A DNA stretch of 64,000 nucleotides from Nocardiopsis coralli (GCF_014892575.1 NZ_JADBGI010000002.1:1-64000), one strand, 5' to 3'. Positions 1 to 8,490 are shown, numbered from the stretch's first letter. Notes: a model not told the origin generated them from the sequence alone. Translations and numbers: made by a program.

Positions 1-97
1 TGATGAAGGCCTGCACCGCTGCCACCAGCGCAGCCACGGTCGCGTCCGGGGCGTGTCCCGGGCCCGTGTTCGCGGTGTCAGCGGTGTTGTTCTCCAT
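1..97 (-). CDS. N-terminus of an unidentified protein, cut by the left window edge
   Basis: On the minus strand an ATG at 97 opens a frame that stays open to the left edge (32 codons, beginning MENNTADTANTGPGHAPDA). Most codons end in G or C, as in neighbouring genes. The visible part is a polar, Ala/Thr-rich leader followed by the start of an Ala/Val helix. No Shine-Dalgarno motif is obvious; a TATTGT hexamer lies about 7 bases upstream, so the transcript could be leaderless. Too little is visible to assign a family. Confidence 0.4.
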   Translation of the reverse strand, partial: MENNTADTANTGPGHAPDATVAALVAAVQAFI

Positions 98-327
98 GGT
101 TCAACAATACGCACCAGGCCCAGAAATGGGTAGTTACTCAAAGGGAACAGAACCCTTACCAATTACGGCCAACCGGCCGCCCCTTGTGACCATTTATGGG
201 CGCCCACATTCGCCTCGAAAATGGTCCTGTGGATAACTCCACGAGGGTCTTTTTCCCGGGTATTCTGAAGCGGGGGAAGGCACACCCAGAATCCAGGTCG
301 CTGCTCGTCGCACCCCACGCCGGCATA

Positions 328-885
328 GAGAATCTCCCGGGCGAAGCACACCGGCCACCTGCCTCGAGCACTCGCTGGCACGGCACTCGCGGACTTCGGA
401 GAATCTCCAGAGCCGCACTTACCGAAGGCAACCCGGTGCCACTCCCGGGGATTGGGGAATCTCCAGGCCTGCACGCCGCGATACACGCTTTCGTTGGGAT
501 GCCTGGCTCCTGCCCCTACCCCCGCGTTTGGCGAATCTCGAGAATCGCGGACCCCGCCTCCGTCTTCTGCCGTCGCATCTGGGCGTCGCGCGATCGGAGA
601 ATCTCTGAAGCCATGCGCGTTGGCGCAGATACTCGCCGATGGCCTGCCGGGTGCTAGGCTTTCGTAACCTGGAGAATCTCCAGTCGCTGTGCCCTCCGGA
701 GCACACACTCGTTGGCGACACCCGACCGCTACCCGGGTACTTGGAGCATCTCCATTCCCACGGGGTCGCCCGCACGCCCGCCACCCCCCAGGATCAGCGC
801 CCTGCCGGGAGTGTGCGGGGCCCGGGATGTCGAGCGCACGCGTGCCACCACCACCTCCGCACCTCTGTGCTTGGAGAATCTCCAA
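328..885. repeat. Array of eight interspersed palindromes, consensus GGAGAATCTCC
   Basis: Palindrome centres are at 332, 403, 459, 535, 601, 676, 748 and 878. Copies at 398-408, 671-681 and 873-883 are exact GGAGAATCTCC; the others differ at one or two positions or are shortened (for example GGAGCATCTCC at 743-753). Some extend to 15 bp, such as CTGGAGAATCTCCAG at 669-683. Spacings are 71, 56, 76, 66, 75, 72 and 130 bp. A weaker second block resembling CACTCGYTGGC lies roughly 27-35 bp after several palindromes. The spacings are not multiples of three, so this is not a coding repeat. The role is unknown; multiple operators for one dimeric protein or a structured repeat family would both fit. 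Confidence 0.85.
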
Positions 886-1019
886 GGCCGACCGGTCCGC
901 GCGCCCGTCACCCCTGTCCTGAATGCCCGGCCGGGAGTGCGCGGGGCCCGGGATGTCGTCCGCACGCCCGCCACCCCTGAGACTCAATGCTCCGCCGGGA
1001 GTGCCGGGGCCTGCATGTG
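771..1019. repeat. Degenerate direct repeats adjoining the palindrome array
   Basis: A 37-bp segment at 804-840 recurs at 930-966 with three mismatches (core GCCGGGAGTG, then GCGGGGCCCGGGATGTCG). A third, truncated copy begins at 994. Each is associated with a CGCACGCCCGCCACCCC element (771-787 and 961-977). The copies are about 126 bp apart and enclose the last palindrome of the array. Confidence 0.7.
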
Positions 1020-1363
1020 CCGTCGCAGGAGCGAGGGGCCACCCCCACGCCTGGACCGTTGGTCGCAATGAAGCGCCCCCGGGGGGGGTGGTAGTTGTCT
1101 TTGGCCCCACACCTTTTGGGTTGCGGGGCGGTTGCTGGCAGGGGGTGTTCGTCGGCGAGAGCGGTCCAGCCCGGGAAAGGGGTGGACCGCACACCCCGAG
1201 GCGCCGCGAACAACCCCTCTCAACCCCCGACGCATCACCACCAAGGAAAGTGACAGGGGGTGGCGCCGAAGCGGGTTGCGGGGAGCCCCGGCCGGGCTAC
1301 GCTCGACCCGGCGACGAACACCACCCACCCCAACCACAGGAAAGCCCACCCCCACCGACCACT

Positions 1364-1434
1364 CACCCGCACCCGCACCCGCACCCGCACCCGCACCTAT
1401 TCGACCGCGCCTTCACTCTCGCCTTCACTCTCGC
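1364..1434. repeat. Short tandem repeats: CACCCG x5 and CTTCACTCTCGC x2
   Basis: Five consecutive CACCCG hexamers span 1364-1393. Two perfect CTTCACTCTCGC 12-mers span 1411-1434. They lie just upstream of the NACHT start codon in a frame that remains open upstream, so a longer low-complexity N-terminus cannot be formally excluded. The ribosome-binding site at about 1533 argues against it. Confidence 0.75.
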
Positions 1435-1543
1435 CCTCACCCAGCCACCAGCCCCGATCACCACCACCCGGCCCCGTCCAGTCCCCAGCCCCCTCCCGCC
1501 CCAACCCGCACCACACCCCCCACTCCACCCCCCGGAGACGCCC

Positions 1544-4500
1544 GTGCAGGACGCAGCCCTCAAGGTCGGCACCGCAGTGGTCAAGGCCGCCTGCGGTCTC
1601 TGGCTCGGCAACCCGTTGGCGGAGAACACCGCAACCTCCGTCGTGGACCTGATCAAGGAACGCGTCGACGGCGTCCTGGAACGCCGCAAGCTCGAGCGCA
1701 GGTTCGCCGAGTTCGAGGAGAGCGTGGCCGCACGGGTGACGGCCGACCTGGAGCACGAGTTCGTCCACCTGGCCGACCACGAGCGCGAGGCGGCGGTGTT
1801 GGCGGTGGCCGATGCGGTGGAGCGGGCGGGGTTGACCGACCGGGTGCTGTTCGAGCAGGACCTGGACGCGCTCTACCTGGAGCGGTACGTGCGAGCCAAG
1901 AACCCGCGGGCAGTGCGGGACCTGGCCGAGCCGGCGCGGGCGCTCTACGACCGGGTGTTGCCGGACGCGTGCGCGTACGTGCTCGCCACGGTGAGCGCGC
2001 TGCCGAGGTTCCAGACGGGTGCGTTCACCGAGATCCTGCGCCGGGAGTCCCTGATGCTGGGGCACCTGGAGGAGATCCTGGAGCGGTTGCCCAGGCCGGG
2101 CACGCGGCCCGTGGACGGGGGATCCGATGCGGGTTCGGAGGCCGGGTTCGCCACGGCCTACCGGCGCAAGGCGGCCGAGCGGTGGGACGTGCTGCAGCTC
2201 TTCGGCACGGACGCGAGCACGCGCAGTTATCCGCTCAGCCTGGCGTACCTGAGCCTGCGGGTGACGGCCGAGCGGGAGGACTCACCGTTCACCGACGCCG
2301 CGCACGAGCGGCCCTCGGTGGAGCAGCGGGTGGAGGACGCGTTGGGGCGGCACCGGCGCCTGTTCCTGCGGGGCGCGGCCGGGAGCGGGAAGACGACCCT
2401 GCTGAGCTGGGTCGGGGTGCGCGCCGGCCGGGAGGACTTCCCGGAACCGATGGCGGCGTGGAACGGGCACATGCCGTTCATGGTTCCGCTGCGCCAGTAC
2501 GTGGGGCGCCCGTTGCCCGAGCCGGCCGACTTCGTGCACCACACCGGGCGACACCTGGCAAATCAGGCGCCGCGCGGGTGGGTGACGGGGCTGATGGAGC
2601 GCGGGCGTGCGGTGCTGCTCGTCGACGGGGTGGACGAGCTCCCGCAGGGTCAGCGCGAGGAGGCACGCCGGTGGTTGCGGGACCTCATATCGGACTTCCC
2701 GGACTGCCGGTACGTGGTGACCACCCGTCCGGGCGCGGCGGGCGAGGACTGGTTGGGCGCGGACGGGTTCGTCAGCGCCGAGCTCCAGCCGTTGCGCGAC
2801 GAGGACGTGGGCGCGTTTGTGCACCACTGGCACGAGGCGGTGCGTTCGGACACCGCGGACACGGCCGAGCGCGAGCGGTTGACCCGGTACGAGCAGGAGC
2901 TGGCGCAGAAGCTCACCGAGAAGAAGCACCTGCGCGCGATCGCGACCACTCCCCTGCTGTGCGCGCTGTTGTGTGCCCTGTACCGAGACCAGCACACGGC
3001 GCTGCCGCGGGACCGGATGGAGGTCTACGACGCGGCGTTGCGGATGCTACTCAAGGACCGCGACCAGCAGCGCGGGATCGCCGAGGGGGTGGACCTGTCC
3101 CAGAAGGAACTGGTGTTGCTGCTGCAGGAGCTGGCCAAGTGGCTGGTCGTCAACGGCAGTTCCGACGCCCCCGTCTCCACCGCCCAGCGCACCGTCACCC
3201 GGACCCTCACGAGCATGCACCGGGTGGAGGACGCTCCGGAGGACGTGTTCACCTACCTCCGTGTGCGCAGCGGCTTGTTGCAGAGCCCGTCGGTGGACCG
3301 GGTGAGTTTCCTGCACCGCACGTTCGAGGAGTACCTGGCCGCGAAGGCGCTGGTGGAGGAGGAGAGTTTTCCGCAGCTGGCCAAGAACGCGCACGACGAC
3401 CAGTGGCACGAGGTCGTGGTGATGGCGGCCGGCCACGCGAGCCCGGCGCAGCGCGAAGAGCTGGTGCGGGCGTTGTTGGAGCGCTCGGGTGAGGTGAAGA
3501 AGCACCGGGACCGGTTGTTGCTGGTGGCGTTCGCGTGCCTGGAGACCTCGCCCCAGCTCGCGCGGGCCCTGCGGGAGGAGGTGGAGTCCCGGGTGCGGGA
3601 GATCCTGCCGCCCCGCACCGAGGACCACGTGCGCGCGCTCGCGATGGTGGGCGAGTCGGTGCTGCCGCTGCTCGCCGACGCCGAGCCGCGCAACGTGAAG
3701 CAGTCCGAGAAGATCGTGCGGGCCGCCGCCGAGATCGGCGGGAGCGCGTCGATCCCGATCATCGTCAAAGCCCTACGGCGTCCTACACAGAGGACCGGCC
3801 TTCTACCTTCGGACGTGTACGCGATGAACCCGGGCCGTGAGTTTGCAGAATCCGTGCTAACCCGCGCGGAAGAGCTGGGCTATACAACTCTGCGAGTCGA
3901 AGGACATCAGCTCCCTTTTGCCACCGAGCTGATGCCATCCGTACGGCGGCTCATTATTGAAGGGCCATCGGAGAATCCCATCTACGCACATAACGCTCCA
4001 CGGCACCTCAAAGAGGTTCACCTGTCATCCATGAAAACTCCGTGGGATGCAAGCCACATCATTCGCACCTTGCCGTCATGGGCAACCGTAAACACCCTGA
4101 GTGTATACCCCGGTGTTTTCGTCGAAGATCTGTCACCGCTCGTAGATACCAATATCGAGAGCCTGGCACACCACACTCCGCAATCGACGTCCAACCTTGA
4201 GACCATCAGCCTCATCCCACACCTAAAAAGACTCGTTCTCTCACTCCACCCCGGAAACTATTTCTCAACGATCGAGAAAATAATACCCCAAGAAGGGCTA
4301 GATCTACTCTACATTAAATCTTGGACACACAAGAACCTAACACCCCTTAAGAGCCGACCGAACTCGCTCCGATCCCTAACCATTCAAGACTTCCTAGGAT
4401 CCAGTATTTACGGACTGGAGAGCCAGACAGACACACTGGAGTACTTCACCATCTTCTCAGGAATTGACACGAATAAACTTGACTTGTCACCTCTTCTTCA

Positions 4501-4798
4501 ATTTCGCAAACTCATTCTACTCTCCCTGGATTCTCAGGCGGGAGAACCGAACGCCGAAACACTGCGCAACATTCCTCATCTGAAGCACATCGTTCTCCGC
4601 AGCGAGAGCCCCATGCTGGCACCGGAATGGGTCGCCACGCTGCCTCAAAATCCTGTCATCACTCTGGCCTACGCAGGGGCAGTCGACCTCTCCCAATTGT
4701 CCGGAGCAGAAAACCTCACCATCGAGATCACACGCCCTCGCACCAGAATCCTGGGAGCCCACCTCCTCGGGCCGGGATCGAAGGTCGTACGCCGGTAA
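1544..4798 (+). CDS. NACHT NTPase with LRR-like C-terminus (bacterial NLR-like protein)
   Basis: 1084-residue STAND-class NTPase. A helical N-terminal region (about 1-265) precedes a NACHT domain with Walker A GAAGSGKT (277-284) and Walker B VLLVDGVDEL (357-366). A helical and HEAT-like stretch follows to about residue 740. The last ~340 residues carry irregular leucine-rich repeats (LKEVHL, LKRLVL, LRSLTI, LEYFTI, LKHIVL). The GTG start at 1544 is chosen for the GGAGA at 1533-1537. Bacterial NACHT proteins are known antiphage sensors; in them the C-terminus senses and the N-terminus signals, so a defence role is a family-based inference. The 3' third (from about 3770) is far less G+C-rich than the rest, which points to domain replacement. 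It appears to be transcribed alone, behind a large repeat array. No separate effector gene is adjacent. Confidence 0.85.
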   Translation: MQDAALKVGTAVVKAACGLWLGNPLAENTATSVVDLIKERVDGVLERRKLERRFAEFEESVAARVTADLEHEFVHLADHEREAAVLAVADAVERAGLTDRVLFEQDLDALYLERYVRAKNPRAVRDLAEPARALYDRVLPDACAYVLATVSALPRFQTGAFTEILRRESLMLGHLEEILERLPRPGTRPVDGGSDAGSEAGFATAYRRKAAERWDVLQLFGTDASTRSYPLSLAYLSLRVTAEREDSPFTDAAHERPSVEQRVEDALGRHRRLFLRGAAGSGKTTLLSWVGVRAGREDFPEPMAAWNGHMPFMVPLRQYVGRPLPEPADFVHHTGRHLANQAPRGWVTGLMERGRAVLLVDGVDELPQGQREEARRWLRDLISDFPDCRYVVTTRPGAAGEDWLGADGFVSAELQPLRDEDVGAFVHHWHEAVRSDTADTAERERLTRYEQELAQKLTEKKHLRAIATTPLLCALLCALYRDQHTALPRDRMEVYDAALRMLLKDRDQQRGIAEGVDLSQKELVLLLQELAKWLVVNGSSDAPVSTAQRTVTRTLTSMHRVEDAPEDVFTYLRVRSGLLQSPSVDRVSFLHRTFEEYLAAKALVEEESFPQLAKNAHDDQWHEVVVMAAGHASPAQREELVRALLERSGEVKKHRDRLLLVAFACLETSPQLARALREEVESRVREILPPRTEDHVRALAMVGESVLPLLADAEPRNVKQSEKIVRAAAEIGGSASIPIIVKALRRPTQRTGLLPSDVYAMNPGREFAESVLTRAEELGYTTLRVEGHQLPFATELMPSVRRLIIEGPSENPIYAHNAPRHLKEVHLSSMKTPWDASHIIRTLPSWATVNTLSVYPGVFVEDLSPLVDTNIESLAHHTPQSTSNLETISLIPHLKRLVLSLHPGNYFSTIEKIIPQEGLDLLYIKSWTHKNLTPLKSRPNSLRSLTIQDFLGSSIYGLESQTDTLEYFTIFSGIDTNKLDLSPLLQFRKLILLSLDSQAGEPNAETLRNIPHLKHIVLRSESPMLAPEWVATLPQNPVITLAYAGAVDLSQLSGAENLTIEITRPRTRILGAHLLGPGSKVVRR

Positions 4799-4987
4799 CC
4801 TCATTTCCCTGCGGGAGAAGCAAAAGAGACCGAAGACCCTACCCACGTAGGCCATTCGCCTCTTGCCCCCAGAACCCGACACCCCAAAAACCCTACCCCG
4901 GCCCATACCTGGCACTCCATACCGCTTTCCGAGAAAAGCCCCCTAGACTCGGAATCGCACCATCGACCGCTGCCGGGAAAGGCCCCC

Positions 4988-6757
4988 ATGAGTGAAACCG
5001 ACGGCAGCCGGGCCCTGCACACCGAACAGGATCGGCTGTCCCTTCCCGAGGTGCGTCTGGACGACCTCCTCGACGAGGTCCGTTCCCGGATGAGCATGAT
5101 CTCGGCGACGCAGGAACGCATCCGCACACTCCTGGAGGCCGTGGTCTCCATCGGCGAGGGTCTGGAGCTCGACCCCCTCCTGGTCCGGATCACCGAGACC
5201 GCCACGAGCCTGGTCGGCGCCCGTTACGGCGCGCTGGGGGTGATCGGCCCGGACGGGGAGATGAGCCGGTTCATCCCGGTGGGCCTGTCCGAGCACGAGA
5301 TCTCCTGCATCGACCACTGGCCGCGCGGCGAGGGGATCCTGGGCCTGCTCATCAAGGAGCCCGAGCCGCTGCGCCTGAAGGACGTCTCCGAGCACCCGGA
5401 GTCGCGCGGGTTCCCCGAGGGCCACCCGCCGATGCGCACGTTCCTGGGTGTACCGATCCGCATCCGCGACCAGGTGTTCGGCAACCTGTACATGACCGAC
5501 AAGCGGGACGGCTCGGAGTTCACCGGCGACGACGAGCTCCTGCTGCGGGCGCTGGCGACGGCGGCGGGCACGGCGATCGAGAACGCGCAGCTGTTCGCGG
5601 AGTCGCGCAGCCGGGAGACGTGGCTGAACGCGTCGGGGCGCATCACCACGACCCTGCTGTCGGGTGCCCCGCCGGAGGAGGTCCTGCGGCTGGTCGCGCA
5701 GCGCGCCCAGAGCATGGCCCAGGCCGACCTCGCGGTGATCGCGATGCCCGGCGAAGAACCGGAGACGCTCACCGTGCGCGTGTGGGAGGGACCGGCAGGC
5801 CCGGGCGCCACCCCGGCAGACCTCTCCGCCGGTGCACGCGGCGCGACGCTCTCGTGCGCGGCCCGCACCCTGCTCGGCCGGGTCTACCTGGGCGGGCAGC
5901 CGTTGCAGACCGACGTGTCGCGCGGTGAGGGCGGCGACGGCGGCACGGAGTTTCTGACCCGTCTGGGCATGGGCCCGGTGCTGGTGCTGCCGTTCGGTCC
6001 GCCCGACGGTGCACGCGGGGTGCTGGTGCTGGCGCGGGAGGGCTCGCGGCCGGATTTCCGGAGCAGTTGGTCGAGCATGCTGTCGTCCTTCGCCAACCAG
6101 GCCGCGGTGGCCCTGGAGCTGGCTGAGGCGCGCCTGGACTCCGAGCGCCTGAGTGTGTTGGAGGACCGCGACCGCATCGCCCGGGACCTGCACGACACGG
6201 TGATCCAGCGCCTGTACGCCACGGCGATCACCCTGATGGGCACGGTGCGCCGCATCGAGGACTCCACGTCGGCGTCGCGGGTGCGCAACGCGGTCGACGA
6301 CATGGACGACACGATCCGGCAGATCAGGTCGACGATCTTCGCGTTGCAGAGTTCATCGGACGAGGGCGACGCTTCGTGGCTGCGTTCGAAGGTGCTGGAC
6401 CTGGTCAACGGTGCGTCCGAGGCGTTGGGGTTCTCGCCGCGGCTGCTCACCCAGGGCGCGATCGACAACGCGGTGGACGAGCGCACCGGCGAGCACCTGT
6501 TGGCGGTGTTGCGGGAGCTGCTGTCGAACGTGAGCCGGCACGCGGGCGCCACGGCCGTGGACGTCGAGGTGGCGGTGGCCGACGGGTCGGTGACGCTGCG
6601 GGTACGCGACGACGGGTGCGGGATCCCCGAGGGGGCGGCGCGCAGCGGGCTGTGCAACGCGTCGGCGCGGGCGGAGGAGCTCTCGGGCTCGTTGTCGGTG
6701 GTCTCTGAGCCGGGCCGGGGGGCGCTGGTGGAGTGGTCGGTCCCGGTCCGCCGCTGA
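4988..6757 (+). CDS. DevS/DosS-type GAF sensor histidine kinase
   Basis: 589 residues, cytoplasmic. The first GAF domain (about 55-190) contains the segment GFPEGHPPMRTFLG; its His146 aligns with the region holding the haem-proximal histidine of mycobacterial DosS/DevS. A second, more divergent GAF follows (about 205-375). The HisKA_3 dimerisation segment is RDRIARDLHDTVIQRLY with phospho-acceptor His402, and the HATPase domain begins near LLAVLRELLSNVSRHAG. ATG 4988 has GGGAAAGG upstream. The response regulator lies convergently at 6877-7533, so the pair is adjacent but not co-transcribed. By family it senses redox state or diatomic gases and phosphorylates a NarL-type regulator. Confidence 0.88.
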   Translation: MSETDGSRALHTEQDRLSLPEVRLDDLLDEVRSRMSMISATQERIRTLLEAVVSIGEGLELDPLLVRITETATSLVGARYGALGVIGPDGEMSRFIPVGLSEHEISCIDHWPRGEGILGLLIKEPEPLRLKDVSEHPESRGFPEGHPPMRTFLGVPIRIRDQVFGNLYMTDKRDGSEFTGDDELLLRALATAAGTAIENAQLFAESRSRETWLNASGRITTTLLSGAPPEEVLRLVAQRAQSMAQADLAVIAMPGEEPETLTVRVWEGPAGPGATPADLSAGARGATLSCAARTLLGRVYLGGQPLQTDVSRGEGGDGGTEFLTRLGMGPVLVLPFGPPDGARGVLVLAREGSRPDFRSSWSSMLSSFANQAAVALELAEARLDSERLSVLEDRDRIARDLHDTVIQRLYATAITLMGTVRRIEDSTSASRVRNAVDDMDDTIRQIRSTIFALQSSSDEGDASWLRSKVLDLVNGASEALGFSPRLLTQGAIDNAVDERTGEHLLAVLRELLSNVSRHAGATAVDVEVAVADGSVTLRVRDDGCGIPEGAARSGLCNASARAEELSGSLSVVSEPGRGALVEWSVPVRR

Positions 6758-6837
6758 CCCGCCGCGCGGCCGGCCCTTCCCCGGGGCCACCGCCGCTCCG
6801 ACCGCCTCTGCGACCACTTCTCGCCCGGACACACCTG

Positions 6838-6863
6838 CGGCCGCCGGCAGTCACCGGCGGCCG
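6838..6863. terminator. Bidirectional hairpin between kinase and regulator genes
   Basis: Perfect 10-bp inverted repeat CGGCCGCCGG / CCGGCGGCCG with a six-base loop, between two convergent genes. There is no U tract, as is usual in this base composition. Confidence 0.7.
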
Positions 6864-6876
6864 GGGGCGGGGGGCC

Positions 6877-7533
6877 TCAGACGGACTGTTCCATGGACAG
6901 GCGCACGGCGTAGGCGGCGGCCTGGGTGCGGCGGGCCATGCCGAGCTTGGCCAGCACGCGGGAGACGTAGTTCTTCACGGTCTTCTCGGCGAGGTACATG
7001 CGCGCGCCGATCTCGCGGTTGGTCAGGCCTTCCCCGATGAGTTCGAGGACGCGCCGTTCCTGTTCGGTGAGTTCGCTCAGGGGGTCCTTGCGCCCGGCCT
7101 CCTCCCGCAGGCGCTGGAGCATGCGGGCGGTGGACTCGGGGTCGAGCAGCGAGCGTCCGGTGGCGACGGTGCGTACGGCGCCGACCAGGTCGGTCCCGTG
7201 GATCTGCTTGAGGATGTACCCGGACGCGCCCGCCATGACGGCGCCGTAGAGCGCCTCGTCGTCGGAGTAGGACGTGAGCATGAGCATGCGGGTGGCGGGC
7301 AGCATGGACCGTATGTCGCGGCAGACCGTGACGCCGTCGCCGTCGGGCAGGCGGACGTCGAGCACGACCACGTCGGGTTCGAGGGCGGGCACGCGGGCCA
7401 GGGCCTGCGCGGCGGTGCCGGCCTCGCCGACGACCTCGATGCCGTCCTCGTCGTCCAGGAGTGAACCGACCCCGCGTCTGACGATCTCGTGGTCGTCGAC
7501 CAGGAACACCCGGATGTTGTCGGCTGCATCCAT
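6877..7533 (-). CDS. DevR/DosR-type NarL-family response regulator
   Basis: 218 residues. The N-terminal receiver has the acidic pocket VDDH (12-15), phospho-acceptor Asp59 in VVVLDVRLP, and the conserved Ser/Thr and Lys of MLTSYSDD and YILKQ. The C-terminal LuxR helix-turn-helix is LTEQERRVLELIGEGLTNRE followed by EKTVKNYVSRVLAKLGM. Length and motifs match the DosR/DevR group. It is encoded convergently to the GAF kinase, its probable cognate, and divergently from the PNPOx-fold gene. DevR-like boxes in the shared upstream region suggest it controls that neighbour and perhaps itself. Confidence 0.9.
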   Translation of the reverse strand: MDAADNIRVFLVDDHEIVRRGVGSLLDDEDGIEVVGEAGTAAQALARVPALEPDVVVLDVRLPDGDGVTVCRDIRSMLPATRMLMLTSYSDDEALYGAVMAGASGYILKQIHGTDLVGAVRTVATGRSLLDPESTARMLQRLREEAGRKDPLSELTEQERRVLELIGEGLTNREIGARMYLAEKTVKNYVSRVLAKLGMARRTQAAAYAVRLSMEQSV

Positions 7534-7889
7534 CGGGTGCGCACCTCCTCAGCGCTGGATGTGGTGCCCGGCGGCGGGTGGGACCGCCCCGGGCCGAGGG
7601 CTGTGGGCTCGTGTGGGTGCTGTTCATCCTGGCGCACCCGCGACGCTCCCGGGGCCACCCGGTCGGCGTTCGCCGAGGGGGTCGAACGCCCGTTCACCAG
7701 CTTAGACAGCCTGGATCGCGGCTTGTCGTGCCAAACGTCCCCTTCTGTTTGGGGCGTGTGTCCCGCCGGGTAATCGGGGGGTGGGGACCTTCGCCGTGCG
7801 GAGGGGGACCGGCGGACCATGCCTTCGGGTTCTCGAGCCGGGAGTATGGCGGAGGTAGGAAGCGAAGGCACACCACTGGGGGGCTTGTG
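7534..7889. other. Divergent intergenic region between devR-like and PNPOx-fold genes
   Basis: 356 bp without a gene. It holds two DevR-like palindromic boxes (7751-7764 and 7784-7797). Both flanking genes must be transcribed outwards from here. Confidence 0.6.
7751..7797. promoter_or_regulatory. Two candidate DevR/DosR binding boxes
   Basis: GGGGCGTGTGTCCC (7751-7764) matches nine of ten defined positions of the DosR core GGGAC-N4-GTCCC. A weaker box, GGGACCTTCGCCGT (7784-7797), lies with its centre 33 bp away, about three helical turns. Tandem boxes at such spacing are typical of DosR promoters. The assignment is by comparison with the mycobacterial consensus. Confidence 0.4.
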
Positions 7890-8450
7890 ATGGCTGAGAC
7901 GAGCGGTGCCGGCGCGGCGGGCACGGGCGCGGTGCCGGGGGCGGTGCCTCCGGGGCAGCGGCAGGCGGACGGCGAGTTCGCCGGGACGGACCGGCTGACC
8001 GAGGACGAGACCCTCCTGGAGGGCGCCGACCTCGCCGGTACGGACGATGCCCGGTTCACGGTCCTGGAGCGGCAGACCTGCTACAACCTGATGGCCTCCC
8101 ACGACATCGGCCGGGTGGCCTTCACCATCGAGGGTGACGCCGCTCCGACGATCCTGCCGGTGAACTACGCGCTCGTGCACGACACCATCGTGTTCCGGTC
8201 GACGCTGGCCGGGACGATCATGCGCTTCGCCCGGGGGTACGCGGCCTTCCAGGTCGACCACTTCGACGAGGAGCGCCGCGAGGGCTGGAGCGTGCTGGCC
8301 TCGGGCCGGTGCCGGTGGGTGCGCGACTCGGGGGAACTGGCCCGGATTCCACAGGGCCGCCTTCCCAAACCATGGGCGGAGGGCGACCGTGACCAGGTCC
8401 TGAAGATCACCCCGGGCAGGGTGACCGGGAGGCAGATCGCCAGGTCCTGA
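7890..8450 (+). CDS. Pyridoxamine 5'-phosphate oxidase-fold flavoprotein
   Basis: 186 residues. A flexible Gly/Ala-rich N-terminus (about 1-50) precedes a PNPOx-like split-barrel domain, with LMASHDIGRVAFTIEGDAAP and the hydrophobic strand TILPVNYALVHDTIVFRS typical of the family. Members bind FMN, F420 or haem; the substrate cannot be told from sequence. Similar small proteins occur in DosR regulons of actinobacteria. ATG 7890 is preceded by GGGGGG at good distance; an in-frame GTG lies one codon upstream. A DevR-like box lies about 125 bp upstream and a strong hairpin follows the gene. Confidence 0.8.
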   Translation: MAETSGAGAAGTGAVPGAVPPGQRQADGEFAGTDRLTEDETLLEGADLAGTDDARFTVLERQTCYNLMASHDIGRVAFTIEGDAAPTILPVNYALVHDTIVFRSTLAGTIMRFARGYAAFQVDHFDEERREGWSVLASGRCRWVRDSGELARIPQGRLPKPWAEGDRDQVLKITPGRVTGRQIARS

Positions 8451-8490
8451 CCGAGGACGGTCGGCGCGCACTGCGCGCGGGCCGTCCGTC

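Larger units (their letters stand above)
98..1543. other. 1.4 kb repeat-rich non-coding region upstream of the NACHT gene
   Basis: No frame here shows convincing coding character, although several frames stay open because of the base composition. It holds a palindrome array (328-885), a second direct-repeat family (771-1019), a G-run near 1080-1090 and two short tandem repeats (1364-1434). A single perfect DnaA-box-like 9-mer on the minus strand lies at 228-236. The promoter of the downstream NACHT gene must lie in this stretch, but I cannot place it. Confidence 0.6.

Noticed and set aside
228-236. Perfect DnaA-box 9-mer TGTGGATAA (minus-strand TTATCCACA)
   Set aside because: Only one copy is present, with no cluster of boxes, dnaA/dnaN genes or A+T-rich unwinding region; a chance occurrence or non-origin site is more likely.
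328-885. CRISPR array
   Set aside because: The repeated element is only 11-15 bp, is itself palindromic, varies between copies and has irregular, partly related intervening sequence; no cas genes.
1132-3492. 786-codon open frame overlapping the NACHT gene
   Set aside because: Extremely Arg/Gly/Ala/Pro-rich translation without motifs; the overlapping frame has Walker motifs.
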